Of a DNA stretch of 37,070 bases, positions 17,473 through 26,626 are shown in pieces. Location of the stretch: contig JYJN01000146.1 in assembly GCA_003263845.1 (NCBI GenBank), forward strand, positions 1-37,070, read 5' to 3'. Numbering within the stretch: position 1 is the first letter of the stretch; each line of letters starts with the position of its first letter. The stretch comes from Vibrio aestivus. Lineage in GTDB: Bacteria > Pseudomonadota > Gammaproteobacteria > Enterobacterales > Vibrionaceae. A program made the translations under genes and the position numbers. Under the pieces are notes generated by a model. The model was given only the letters and a program-made list of their open reading frames with translations, had not been told where the DNA came from and did not search any database.

Positions 17473-19452
17473 ATGAGCTTAGGCCCGATGGGGATGAACT
17501 CTGGCATGGATATCAATTCCATGGTCAGCAAAATTGTCAATGCGGAACGTATGCCTAAACAGCAGCGCATTGATAATGAGCAGGTCAAAATTGATACCAG
17601 TATCAGTGCCTATGGTCGGCTTAGAGAGTCTCTCGATACAATGAAAACGCTCATGAACGAGTTTCGTCGTGAGCAAGCATTTGCAGCACGCACAGTGGAA
17701 ACGAGTGACGATAATGTTGTTTCTGCTACGGCATCTACTGAGGCAATTGCTGGTAGATATGCAATCGATGTGTTGCAGCTTGCCCAAAGTCATAAAGTGG
17801 CATCGGACGTCCTAGACAAAGATGCGAAATATGGCCCGGGTAAGCTGCAGATTTCGACAGGTCGAGATTCATTCTCGATAGATGTACAACAAAATTCCAA
17901 GCTGGTGGATATTGTTCGTGGCATTAACGACTCGAAAGAGAACGTTGGCGTGCGCGCTTCCATCATCAATGACACCAACGGGCCGCGATTGATTGTGGCA
18001 TCCAACCGTTCAGGTGCAGAACACACCATAAAGATGTCGGCTGAAGCTCAAGTCGGCGACCCTCTCAATAAGCTCGAATACAAAACCTTAGAAGACCGAG
18101 TTAAAGATCTTGAAGCAGCGCGCGCAGCAGCTCAAGAGCTGATTTCGCCACTCACCCCGATGGAAATTAAGCTTGCGCAGAAAGTGGCGGATCAAATCAG
18201 TGATGCAGCCAAGCAGGTCGACCTAGAAGTAGCCGAAGAGGCCAAGCAAGCTGCGCTAGAAGCGGATCCGAATGCGGATAAAGCGGGGAATGAGCTCTCT
18301 GAGAGTGCGATTGCCGCTGCGGCGGAGTCAAAGAAATACGTCAAACCGCAAGATAGAATTCCTGGCTGGACAGAAACGGCCTCAGGCACCTTACTGGACT
18401 CCTATTGGGAGCCAGAAGATGAGCTTGACGCAAAAGCGCTTGGCAAAAAAGATGACGTACCAGGTTGGAGCAATAGTGCTTCTGGTACGTTAACGGATTC
18501 CTACGTAACGCCAACAGAAGCGAAACAAGAGCTAGAACGAAAACTGGCAGCAGAAGAAGCCGCGATTCAACGCGCATTAGCGACGGGGGAGATCACGCCA
18601 GAGCAAGCAAAACAGATGGAACGTGCGAAGCTCACACCGGAAGAGCGTGCCTATCTTGAGAAGGTAGATCAAGCGAACTTGGATCTTGAGGCTGCTCAAA
18701 CTGCCTTTGATACCTACCGAGGTATGACGGAAGTGCAAGCGGGGCAGGATTCTCAAGTAATGCTCGATGGCGTTGCGATGCTGTCTAGTCACAATAACGT
18801 GATTGAGAATGCCATTGACGGTGTTGACCTAACAGTCAAAGGCAAAACAGATCCGGGTACACGACCAGCAGAGATTGGTATTGAATATGACAGACCTGGT
18901 GTCCGTGAAGATATCGAGACATTTGTCGCAGCGTATAACCAGTTTTATCAACTGTCTAAAGAACTATCTGGTGTAGACCCTAGAACAGGGCAAGCAGGCC
19001 CACTTGCGGGTGACAGCATTGTTCGAAGTGCTGATCAACGATTAAAGTCTGTTTTTTCCTCAAGTATTGAAAATGCGCCTGAAGATGTGAAGTCACTGAC
19101 GGAGTTTGGTATTACCACCACACGTCAAGGTACGTTAGAAATCAACTACACTATGTTAGATCGCCAGTTGAACAACAACTTCAACAAATTGGCAGATTTC
19201 TTTGGCGGCAACAATGGTTTTGCTAAGAAAGTCGAAGATGCGATTCAAAGCATGACTGGTGTGACAGGCTCAATTAGAACGCGCGAACAGAGCTTAACGG
19301 AGCGTAATTACCGAATACAGGATGACCAGGTGGCATTGGATCGCCGCATGGACACGTTAGAGAAGAGAACTCATGCCAAATTTTCGGCGATGCAAGACGC
19401 GACGGGTAAAATGCAATCGCAGCTTGCCGGGATGATGAGTGCTTTGGGTTAG
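17473..19452 (+). CDS. fliD: Filament cap protein FliD (HAP2), with long inserted domain
   Basis: Cap at the filament tip under which flagellin subunits fold. The protein has 659 residues, longer than the 450-480 common in enterics. N-terminal FliD domain at about 1-110 (GMDINSMVSKIVNAERMPKQ), middle D2/D3 strands to about 190, and C-terminal helical domain from about 465 (FVAAYNQFYQLSKEL; ending MQSQLAGMMSALG). Residues about 200-415 form an inserted, alanine- and glutamate-rich, probably helical segment. Inside it the motif PGWxxxASGTLxDSY occurs twice, at 297-311 and 330-344. Called flaH in V. parahaemolyticus. The frame is intact. It is 26 bases after flaG and three before flaI. Confidence 0.95.
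   Translation: MSLGPMGMNSGMDINSMVSKIVNAERMPKQQRIDNEQVKIDTSISAYGRLRESLDTMKTLMNEFRREQAFAARTVETSDDNVVSATASTEAIAGRYAIDVLQLAQSHKVASDVLDKDAKYGPGKLQISTGRDSFSIDVQQNSKLVDIVRGINDSKENVGVRASIINDTNGPRLIVASNRSGAEHTIKMSAEAQVGDPLNKLEYKTLEDRVKDLEAARAAAQELISPLTPMEIKLAQKVADQISDAAKQVDLEVAEEAKQAALEADPNADKAGNELSESAIAAAAESKKYVKPQDRIPGWTETASGTLLDSYWEPEDELDAKALGKKDDVPGWSNSASGTLTDSYVTPTEAKQELERKLAAEEAAIQRALATGEITPEQAKQMERAKLTPEERAYLEKVDQANLDLEAAQTAFDTYRGMTEVQAGQDSQVMLDGVAMLSSHNNVIENAIDGVDLTVKGKTDPGTRPAEIGIEYDRPGVREDIETFVAAYNQFYQLSKELSGVDPRTGQAGPLAGDSIVRSADQRLKSVFSSSIENAPEDVKSLTEFGITTTRQGTLEINYTMLDRQLNNNFNKLADFFGGNNGFAKKVEDAIQSMTGVTGSIRTREQSLTERNYRIQDDQVALDRRMDTLEKRTHAKFSAMQDATGKMQSQLAGMMSALG
18361..18504 (+). repeat. 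Duplicated PGW...ASGTL.DSY motif within FliD
   Basis: Two protein-level repeats encoded at 18361-18405 and 18460-18504, 11 of 15 residues identical, 33 residues apart, each after a helical acidic stretch. The nucleotide copies differ at many third positions, so the duplication is old and selected rather than recent. Confidence 0.85.
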
Positions 19453-19455
19453 TAA

Positions 19456-19761
19456 ATGGACCAGTATCTCTCAGAAATTAGTGAAGTAGATCACGAAATT
19501 CGCCGTGTTGTATCATCGAATGACGTTAATCCTGAAGAAATCGCAAGATTGGTCGATACAAGGGAACAGATATTGCAGAAAGTAATATCGTTGATTAACG
19601 ATAACCCAGAACTTAAACAGTCCGAGCGGTGGAAACTTGCCGTTCAGGAAACCAAGTCCTTGGTTGAGTTGATGCAGAGCAGAACCATCGCGATTGGCAG
19701 CGAGCTGAAAAAATATCGTCATGGGAATAAATCTGTACAACAATATAAGAAGTTTTTATAA
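19456..19761 (+). CDS. flaI: FlaI, probable FliT-like flagellar chaperone
   Basis: A 101-residue, all-helical charged protein in the place where enteric operons carry fliT, between fliD and fliS; in V. parahaemolyticus the gene here is flaI. FliT chaperones FliD for export, and that role is inferred here from position, size and helical character, not from a clear motif. The sequence starts MDQYLSEISEVDHEIRRVV and ends GNKSVQQYKKFL. ATG 19456 is three bases after the fliD stop with no strong RBS, so translation may be coupled. Confidence 0.8.
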   Translation: MDQYLSEISEVDHEIRRVVSSNDVNPEEIARLVDTREQILQKVISLINDNPELKQSERWKLAVQETKSLVELMQSRTIAIGSELKKYRHGNKSVQQYKKFL

Positions 19762-19773
19762 AAGAGGAATACT

Positions 19774-20184
19774 ATGCGTGGTTCATTACAGGCTTACAAG
19801 AAAGTATCAGTTGATAGCCAACTGAGTGCGGCCTCCCCGCATAAGATCGTTCAAATGCTGATGGCAGGTGCGATTGAGCGCCTAATCCAAGGTAAAGCAG
19901 CGATGGAGCAGGGTAACATTCCTGTGAAAGGTGAGCGCTTGGGTAAAGCCCTAGATATCATTATTAGTCTTAGAAGTTGTCTTTCTATGGATGATGGTGG
20001 CGACGTGGCAAAGAATTTAGATCAGCTTTATGAATTCATGATCACACAAATTTCTACGGCCAATCATCAAAATGATCCACAGCCAATTGATGATGTAATC
20101 GACATTATTCGTGAAATAAAATCAGCTTGGGACCAAATTCCAACCGAATATCATAATCTCACTGCTTCTGATGTAGGTATGTAA
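19774..20184 (+). CDS. fliS: FliS, flagellin export chaperone
   Basis: Cytoplasmic chaperone that binds flagellin C-termini and prevents early polymerisation. 136 residues, normal for FliS, with the family opening LQAYKKVSVDSQLSAASPHKIVQML, then GAIERLIQGKAAMEQG and LGKALDIIISLRSCL. ATG 19774 follows AAGAGGAA. It is called flaJ in V. parahaemolyticus. Last gene of the flaG-fliD-flaI-fliS run; a terminator follows. Confidence 0.95.
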   Translation: MRGSLQAYKKVSVDSQLSAASPHKIVQMLMAGAIERLIQGKAAMEQGNIPVKGERLGKALDIIISLRSCLSMDDGGDVAKNLDQLYEFMITQISTANHQNDPQPIDDVIDIIREIKSAWDQIPTEYHNLTASDVGM

Positions 20185-20260
20185 TTCGGTAACAAAGTTT
20201 CCACTAATGTCACACCAAGTAATTGCTTGGTTGCCTTATTTTTTTTATCAAATAAAATAG

Positions 20261-20290
20261 AAGCCACTTTATAGCCTAGTGGCTTTTTTT
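20261..20290 (+). terminator. Intrinsic terminator after fliS
   Basis: AAGCCACT (20261-20268) pairs with AGTGGCTT (20278-20285) and is followed by T through 20290. It isolates flrA from the fliD-fliS unit. Confidence 0.88.
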
Positions 20291-20303
20291 GTTGCTGAAT
20301 TAT

Positions 20304-20355
20304 ATAGATTGTCTATCGTTAACATTAGATATGACAATATTATCTATTGATATTG
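20304..20355. promoter_or_regulatory. Inverted repeats in the flrA upstream region
   Basis: ATAGA-TTG-TCTAT at 20304-20316 and CAATAT-N9-ATATTG at 20335-20355 lie 45-95 bases before the flrA start, where operators for the master regulator could sit. I cannot choose a sigma-70 promoter with confidence here, and none of the repeats matches a regulator I can name. Confidence 0.3.
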
Positions 20356-20399
20356 AACCAGCCACATCGTATTCAAAATGAAGGCAATCATTCTCACCT

Positions 20400-21868
20400 A
20401 TGCAAGGTTTAGCGAAACTACTTGTGATTGAAGACGACGATTCAAAGCGTATCAATCTGAGTAACATATTAGAATTTGTTGGAGAGCAGTGCGAAGCAAT
20501 TACCTCTAGCCAGATAGACAATGTTGAATTGTCGGGGCTTTGGGCGGGTTGTATCGTAGGCTCAGTCAAAGGGAATAAGCTGACAACCACGCTAAGTGAC
20601 AAGTTAGTGAGCGCCAATCACATTCCACTACTTATTGCCGGCAAACAGCCATATTCTCTAGAGGATTACCCGCATTACGTGGGTGAATTGGAATATCCTC
20701 TCAACTACCCTCAATTAAGCGAAGCTTTGCGTCATTGCAAAGAGTTCTTGGGTCGTAAAGGTATTTCTGTCGGCGCTTCAAATCGTAAGAATACTCTATT
20801 CCGCAGCCTAGTTGGCCAAAGTCATGGTGTGCAAGAAGTTCGCCACTTGATCGAGCAAGTAGCTTCAACGGAAGCGAATGTGCTCATTCTTGGTGAGTCC
20901 GGCACGGGTAAAGAAGTGGTTGCGCGTAATATTCATTATCACTCAGCTCGACGTAATGGCCCATTTGTGCCGATTAACTGTGGTGCGATTCCTCCAGATT
21001 TGCTTGAAAGTGAACTGTTTGGTCATGAGAAAGGGGCATTTACCGGCGCATTAACTTCGCGTAAAGGTCGCTTTGAATTGGCAGAAGGTGGCACACTGTT
21101 TCTTGATGAAATTGGCGATATGCCAATGCCAATGCAGGTGAAGTTGTTGCGTGTACTTCAAGAGCGTTGCTTTGAGCGTGTCGGTGGTAACAATACGATT
21201 AAAGCGGATGTGCGCGTTATCGCAGCGACACACCGTAATCTAGAGTCGATGATCGATGATCACTCTTTCCGTGAAGATCTTTATTACCGCTTAAATGTAT
21301 TCCCAATCGAGATGCCAGCGCTTAAAGAGCGCAAAGATGACATCCCATTACTACTTCAAGAGCTAATGACTCGTATGGAAGCGGAAGGTGGGCAGCCAAT
21401 TTGCTTCACACCGCGAGCAATTAACTCTTTGATGGAACACGATTGGCCGGGTAATGTCCGTGAGTTGCGAACTTGGTTGAAAGGATGATCATCCTGTATC
21501 CAAATAGCCTAGTAGATGTGAATCACCTGCCAACGAAATATCGTTACAGCGACATTCCTGAGTTCCACGCGGAGCATTACGGAACAGAAAGTGTAGAAGA
21601 CCAAGAGCGTGAAGCGTTAGCGGATATCTTCTCTGAGAACTTTACGTTTGAAGAAGAAGAGGTGTCATTTGCTGAGCATGCTAACCCGCCACAAGGCCTA
21701 CCTCCTGAAGGGGTAAACTTGAAGGAGCTTCTAGCAGACCTTGAAGTCAACATGATCAGCCAAGCCCTTGAAGCGCAAGGTGGTGTTGTTGCGAGAGCAG
21801 CAGATATGTTGGGTATGAGACGCACAACCTTGGTTGAAAAAATGCGTAAGTACAACCTTCAACGTTAG
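20400..21868 (+). CDS. flrA: FlrA (FlaK), sigma-54 dependent master flagellar activator, frameshifted
   Basis: Top of the polar flagellar hierarchy: with sigma-54 it switches on flrBC and the fliE-type operons. N-terminal FleQ domain (about 1-130, [20 protein letters not shown]), AAA+ domain with Walker A GESGTGKE at 165-172, the sigma-54 contact loop GAFTGA at 212-217 and Walker [10 protein letters not shown] at 233-240, and a C-terminal Fis-type helix-turn-helix ([19 protein letters not shown]). At 21466 one G is missing (GAGTTG-CGAAC); with it the frame continues [14 protein letters not shown]. Repaired length is 489 residues, as in V. cholerae FlrA. The ATG 20400 has only a weak RBS. It is flanked by terminators and so is transcribed alone. 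Confidence 0.93.
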
Positions 21869-21934
21869 GTGTTAACATCAAAAATTTGACCGTCAATAAG
21901 ATGACTTAAGGTTAACCTGTTGATAATTAACAAT

Positions 21935-21969
21935 AAAAGCCTGGCTTGCATTTTGCATCTCAGGCTTTT
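21935..21969 (+). terminator. Terminator-like hairpin after flrA
   Basis: AAAAGCCTG (21935-21943) pairs with CAGGCTTTT (21961-21969) around a 17-base loop that itself can fold (TGCA-TTT-TGCA). T-rich sequence follows. It would end flrA transcripts, and its loop holds the flrB promoter. Confidence 0.7.
21942..21957 (+). promoter_or_regulatory. Sigma-54 promoter for flrBC
   Basis: TGGCTTGCATTTTGCA: -24 GG at 21943-21944, -12 GC at 21955-21956, exact spacing. Transcription would begin near 21967, about 45 bases before flrB. In V. cholerae flrBC is a class II operon driven by FlrA and sigma-54, in line with this. Confidence 0.82.
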
Positions 21970-22011
21970 GTAGTTTTTAGGCAAATTTATGACATCGAGA
22001 CCGCAGTCACT

Positions 22012-23039
22012 ATGGAAAATCACTCACATCTCGACTCACTTGAAGATCAGGTAGAGCGCTATAAGCAGGTGTTAGACGTCATGCCAGCAGGCGTGATCTT
22101 GTTAGATACGCAGGGTGTGGTTAGGGAAGCCAACCCAGAAGCCGCGAAAATTCTTGAGGTACCTCTTGCTGGGGAAAAGTGGTTTTCCATTATTCAAAGT
22201 GCTTTTGATCCTAAAGAAGATGATGGTCACGAGATCTCGCTGCGAAATGGCCGTAAAGTTCGCTTAGCTATCTCCGCATCTGCAACGGGTCAGTTAATTC
22301 TGATTACCGACCTAACTGAAACACGCTTATTGCAGTCAAGAGTCAGTGACTTACAAAGATTATCCTCGCTTGGTCGAATGGTCGCATCATTAGCACACCA
22401 AGTGAGAACGCCACTATCGAGTGCTATGTTATATGCCTCAAATTTGGGGGCGCCAAACCTTCCGCCTGCAACGAAAGATCGATTTCAATCTAAGTTAATG
22501 GACCGTTTGCATGATCTTGAGAAGCAAGTAAACGACATGTTGTTGTTTGCTAAAGGTGGCGACAACAAAGTAGTGAAGGCGTTTACCCTTGCACAGTTGG
22601 TCGATGAGTTTTCGCCTATGGTGGAGACAGCACTGAAAAATGGTGATATCGACTACTGCCAAGAAGTAGAAGAGCACGACACGGTGTTGATGGGCAATTC
22701 AAACGCCATTGCTTCAGCTCTTAGTAACTTGGTGCTCAATGCGATTCAAATTGCGGGTAAGGGCAGCCAAATTGATGTATTTTTCCGCCCGTTAATGGTG
22801 AGCTGAAAATCTCAGTTCAAGACAGTGGCCCTGGTGTCCCTAAAGAACTACAAGCTAAAATTATGGAACCATTCTTTACTACACGCTCACAGGGCACTGG
22901 CCTTGGACTTGCGGTGGTGCAAATGGTGTGTCGCGCACATGATGGGCGACTAGAACTGATTTCAGAGGAAGGCGATGGCGCCTGTTTTACTATGTGCATC
23001 CCACTGGAACGCGCTGGTGTTAGCCTCAAGAAGCAATGA
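22012..23039 (+). CDS. flrB: FlrB (FlaL) flagellar sensor histidine kinase, frameshifted
   Basis: Cytoplasmic two-component kinase that phosphorylates FlrC. I choose ATG 22012 because earlier in-frame starts fall in the sigma-54 promoter; the RBS is weak. PAS-like domain at about 17-100 (YKQVLDVMPAGVILLDTQG), then the H-box LGRMVASLAHQVRTPLSSA with phospho-accepting His 129, and N-box NLVLNAIQIAGKG. At 22791 one G is missing (CCG-TTAATGG); the other frame continues NGELKISVQDSGPGVPKEL and the G boxes MEPFFTTRSQGTGLGLAVV to a stop at 23037-23039. The repaired length is 342 residues. No membrane segment is seen, so it senses a cytoplasmic signal. It is 13 bases before flrC. Confidence 0.92.
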
Positions 23040-23052
23040 TTGGAGAAGAATA

Positions 23053-24465
23053 ATGGCTCAAAGCAAAGTATTGATCGTAGAAGATGATGAAGGCCTACGT
23101 GAAGCACTGGTTGATACTCTTGCCCTAGCGGGGTATGAGTGGCTAGAAGCTGACTGCGCAGAAGATGCCTTAGTGAAACTCAAATCTAACTCAGTGGATA
23201 TCGTTGTGTCTGATGTTCAGATGGCGGGCATGGGCGGACTAGCGTTGCTTCGCAACATTAAGCAGCATTGGCCGAATTTACCTGTTTTGCTAATGACGGC
23301 GTACGCTAACATCGAAGATGCGGTGTCAGCGATGAAGGAAGGTGCTATCGACTACATGGCCAAACCTTTCGCACCGGAAGTATTGCTGAACATGGTTAGC
23401 CGTTACGCACCAATCAAGTCCGATGACAATGGCGATGCCGTTGTTGCTGATGAGAAAAGTATTAAGCTCCTTGCTCTAGCAGATAAAGTAGCGAAAACCG
23501 ATGCCAGTGTCATGGTTCTGGGCCCAAGCGGTTCGGGTAAAGAGGTGATGTCTCGCTACATCCACAACGCTTCAAATCGTAAAGATGGCCCATTTGTCGC
23601 AATTAACTGTGCGGCGATTCCTGACAATATGCTAGAAGCTACATTGTTTGGTTATGAAAAAGGTGCCTTCACGGGCGCAGTTCAGGCGTGTCCGGGTAAG
23701 TTTGAGCAAGCGCAGGGCGGTACAATCTTATTGGATGAAATCAGTGAAATGGATCTTGGCTTGCAGGCCAAACTACTTCGCGTGCTTCAAGAACGTGAAG
23801 TTGAACGCTTGGGTAGCCGTAAGAGCATCAAACTTGACGTGCGTGTACTGGCGACCAGTAACCGTGACCTTAAGCAATATGTGCAAGAGGGTAACTTCCG
23901 AGAAGATTTATACTATCGCTTGAACGTATTCCCAATCACTTGGCCTTCACTGAGTGAACGTAAAGGGGACATTGAGCCTCTAGCTAAGCACTTAATTGAA
24001 AGAAATTGCAAAAAACTTGGCCTTCCTGTGCCAAGCTTAGCAAATGAAGCCGTGAATAAACTTTTGCACTACACGTGGCCAGGGAATGTTCGCGAACTCG
24101 ATAACGTAGTTCAACGTGCGCTAATTTTAAGCGAGAACGGCGATATTACGGCCGAGCATATTTTGCTCGAAGGTATCGACTGGCAAGATGCTGGAGGCCT
24201 GCAACAAGTCGTTGAAGGTGGCGAATCGGCAGTTGTGCCAAACATCAAGCCTGTTGCCGAGGCCGAAGCGTTGAAACCAATGAGTGCGGGTGCAAGCGGA
24301 CTTGGTGGTGAGCTGAGGGACCAAGAGTACGCCATCATTTTGGAAACTTTGGTGGAATGCAACGGTCGCCGCAAAGAGATGGCCGAAAAATTGGGCATTA
24401 GTCCAAGAACGTTGCGTTACAAACTGGCTAAAATGCGAGATGCAGGAATTGAAATTCCTAGTTAG
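23053..24465 (+). CDS. flrC: FlrC (FlaM), sigma-54 dependent flagellar response regulator
   Basis: Phosphorylated by FlrB, it activates class III flagellar promoters with sigma-54. The start at 23053 follows GGAGAAG; the open frame extends upstream to 22975 but overlaps flrB. 470 residues: receiver domain (about 5-118) with acidic pocket EDD 10-12, phospho-acceptor Asp 54 in VVSDVQM, and Lys 104 in YMAKPF; AAA+ domain with Walker A GPSGSGKE 157-164 and GAFTGA 204-209; a C-terminal Fis-type helix-turn-helix with MAEKLGISPRTLRYKLAKM. Unlike flrA the receiver keeps every catalytic residue, so phosphorylation control is expected. The frame is intact. Confidence 0.96.
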   Translation: MAQSKVLIVEDDEGLREALVDTLALAGYEWLEADCAEDALVKLKSNSVDIVVSDVQMAGMGGLALLRNIKQHWPNLPVLLMTAYANIEDAVSAMKEGAIDYMAKPFAPEVLLNMVSRYAPIKSDDNGDAVVADEKSIKLLALADKVAKTDASVMVLGPSGSGKEVMSRYIHNASNRKDGPFVAINCAAIPDNMLEATLFGYEKGAFTGAVQACPGKFEQAQGGTILLDEISEMDLGLQAKLLRVLQEREVERLGSRKSIKLDVRVLATSNRDLKQYVQEGNFREDLYYRLNVFPITWPSLSERKGDIEPLAKHLIERNCKKLGLPVPSLANEAVNKLLHYTWPGNVRELDNVVQRALILSENGDITAEHILLEGIDWQDAGGLQQVVEGGESAVVPNIKPVAEAEALKPMSAGASGLGGELRDQEYAIILETLVECNGRRKEMAEKLGISPRTLRYKLAKMRDAGIEIPS

Positions 24466-24483
24466 AATGGTGAACTTTTGATG

Positions 24484-24499
24484 TGGCATATTAATTGCT
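24484..24499 (+). promoter_or_regulatory. Sigma-54 promoter for the fliE operon
   Basis: TGGCATATTAATTGCT has GG at 24485-24486 and GC at 24497-24498 with correct spacing. Start of transcription would be near 24510, 42 bases before fliE. fliE-fliJ is a FlrA-dependent class II operon in V. cholerae. Confidence 0.85.
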
Positions 24500-24551
24500 G
24501 CGTCAACTTTATTACGAAAGAACTAGTCAAAGAGTTGACATAGAGGTAGCG

Positions 24552-24863
24552 ATGAAAATTGACGGATTCCAAAATGAAATGCAAGCAATGATGCTTGAAG
24601 CTACTAATGCTCGACCTACGGCGACTGGCCAGACTGTTGGTGCAGACTTTGGCGATATGCTCAGCAAAGCAATCAATAATGTCAACGGACTGTCTAAAAC
24701 CTCAAGTGATTTGCAAATGCGTTTTGACCGTGGAGACGAAGACGTCTCATTGTCTGATGTAATGATTGCTCGAAACAAATCGAGCGTAGCGTTTGAAGCG
24801 ACCATTCAGGTTCGCAATAAAATGGTAGAAGCTTATAAAGAGCTTATGAATATGCCAGTGTAA
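24552..24863 (+). CDS. fliE: FliE, basal body hook-basal adaptor
   Basis: Periplasmic protein joining the MS ring to the rod. 103 residues from ATG 24552, beginning MKIDGFQNEMQAMMLEA; an earlier start at 24495 would overlap the promoter and lacks the family look. The conserved end VSLSDVMIARNKSSVAFEATIQVRNK, EAYKELMNMPV is complete. The RBS GAGG is close. First gene of the export/basal body operon; fliF follows after 14 bases. Confidence 0.95.
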   Translation: MKIDGFQNEMQAMMLEATNARPTATGQTVGADFGDMLSKAINNVNGLSKTSSDLQMRFDRGDEDVSLSDVMIARNKSSVAFEATIQVRNKMVEAYKELMNMPV

Positions 24864-24877
24864 GTTAGGTTGCGACT

Positions 24878-26626
24878 GTGTCAGAAGAAAACAAATCTAC
24901 AGATCTTACCGTATCCGACCCAGGTTCAGACACTGCTGTCATGGCCTCGTCGGATATGGACTTGGATGTTCAAAATCCAGATACGGATGAGAAAAGCTCA
25001 TCTAAGTTTGATATGGCGATGGGCGATCTTGACCTACTGCGTCAGGTTGTTCTCGTTGTATCAATATCAATCTGTGTTGCGTTGATTGTAATGCTGTTTT
25101 TCTGGGTCAAAGAGCCGGAAATGCGCCCACTTGGTGCTTATGAGACAGAAGAACTGATCCCTGTCTTAGATTATCTTGACCAACAAAAGATGAATTACAA
25201 ACTCGATGGCAATACGATTTTGGTGCCAGCGAGTGAATATAACAGCTTGAAGCTGAACATGGTTCGAGCTGGCTTGAATCAATCGAGTAATGCTGGCGAC
25301 GACATTTTGATGCAAGACATGGGCTTCGGTGTTTCGCAACGCTTAGAGCGTGAGAGGCTTAAACTGAGTCGTGAGCGTCAGCTTTCTCTAGCGATTGAAC
25401 AGATGCGCCAAGTGCGTAAAGCACGAGTACTACTTGCTCTACCACAGCAAAGCGTATTCGTTCGCCATAATCAAGAAGCCTCTGCTTCGGTCTTTTTAAC
25501 CCTTCGTACGGGTACGAACCTTAGACAAGGTGAAGTCGATTCTGTTGTCGATATGGTGGCCAGCGCAGTTCCTGGCATGAAGCCATCGCGTATTACTGTT
25601 ACTGACCAACATGGTCGTTTGCTTAGCTCAGGCTCGCAAGATCCTGCCTCTGCTGCTCGTCGTAAAGAGCACGAACTAGAGCGCAAACAAGAACAAGCTC
25701 TACGTGAGAAGATTGACTCGGTTCTGATCCCAATCTTGGGTTTGGGGAACTACACCGCGCAAGTTGATATTGAACTAGACTTCAGCGCAGTTGAACAGAC
25801 TCGTAAGCAGTTTGACCCTAATACGCCTGCCACTCGAAGCGAATATACACTTGAAGACTATAACAACGGCAACGTCGTTGCGGGTGTTCCGGGGGCATTA
25901 AGTAATCAGCCTCCTGCTGATGCGTCTATCCCTCAAGATGTGGCGCAAATGAAAGATGGCTCATTGTTGGGGCAAGGTTCTGTACACAAAGAAGCAACGC
26001 GTAACTTTGAGCTGGACACTACGATCAGTCACGAGCGCCGACAAACCGGCGTTGTAAATCGTCAAACCGTTGCGGTTGCGATTAAAGACCGCTCAATTGT
26101 GAATCCAGATACGGGTGAAACGACTTATGTGCCATTGTCGCAAGATCAGCTTGATGCAGTTCGCCAAGTTCTTGTTGGTGCAGTAGGCTTTAATGAGCGC
26201 CGTGGTGATTTGCTCAACGTATTAAGTATGCAGTTTGCAGAGCCGGAAATTGAAACTATTGCTGATGTGCCAATTTGGGAACATCCGAACTTCAACGATT
26301 GGATTCGTTGGTTCGCCAGTGCCTTGGTTATCATTGTGGTCGTGCTTGTACTGGTTCGCCCAGCGATGAAAAAACTACTCAACCCTGCTGCTGAAGATGA
26401 CGATGATCAACTGTATGGCCCAGATGGTATGCCAATCGGTGCCGATGGTGAAACAAGCCTAATTGGCGGGGACATCGAGGGCGGAGAGCTGTTTGAGTTT
26501 GGTTCGAGTATTGACCTTCCAAACTTACATAAAGACGAAGATGTGTTGAAAGCTGTTCGTGCCCTTGTTGCTAATGAACCAGAGCTTGCTGCTCAAGTTG
26601 TGAAGAATTGGATGGAAGATGCCTAA
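24878..26626 (+). CDS. fliF: FliF, MS ring protein
   Basis: Inner membrane ring that is the foundation of the basal body and houses the export gate. 582 residues with GTG start at 24878. Two membrane segments, at about 56-76 (VVLVVSISICVALIVMLFFW) and 475-494 (WFASALVIIVVVLVLVRP), flank a large periplasmic part with YscJ/FliF ring-building folds (LGAYETEELIPVLDYLDQQK; LSRERQLSLAIEQMRQVRKA). The C-terminal cytoplasmic tail ends LKAVRALVANEPELAAQVVK, the FliG-binding motif. N-terminal 50 residues are acidic, as in other Vibrio FliF. Its last 8 bases overlap fliG. Confidence 0.97.
   Translation: MSEENKSTDLTVSDPGSDTAVMASSDMDLDVQNPDTDEKSSSKFDMAMGDLDLLRQVVLVVSISICVALIVMLFFWVKEPEMRPLGAYETEELIPVLDYLDQQKMNYKLDGNTILVPASEYNSLKLNMVRAGLNQSSNAGDDILMQDMGFGVSQRLERERLKLSRERQLSLAIEQMRQVRKARVLLALPQQSVFVRHNQEASASVFLTLRTGTNLRQGEVDSVVDMVASAVPGMKPSRITVTDQHGRLLSSGSQDPASAARRKEHELERKQEQALREKIDSVLIPILGLGNYTAQVDIELDFSAVEQTRKQFDPNTPATRSEYTLEDYNNGNVVAGVPGALSNQPPADASIPQDVAQMKDGSLLGQGSVHKEATRNFELDTTISHERRQTGVVNRQTVAVAIKDRSIVNPDTGETTYVPLSQDQLDAVRQVLVGAVGFNERRGDLLNVLSMQFAEPEIETIADVPIWEHPNFNDWIRWFASALVIIVVVLVLVRPAMKKLLNPAAEDDDDQLYGPDGMPIGADGETSLIGGDIEGGELFEFGSSIDLPNLHKDEDVLKAVRALVANEPELAAQVVKNWMEDA

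Noticed and set aside
20300..20617. A 105-codon open frame on the minus strand over the flrA start
   Set aside because: Lies opposite flrA coding sequence and its upstream region, with no RBS and no recognisable protein.
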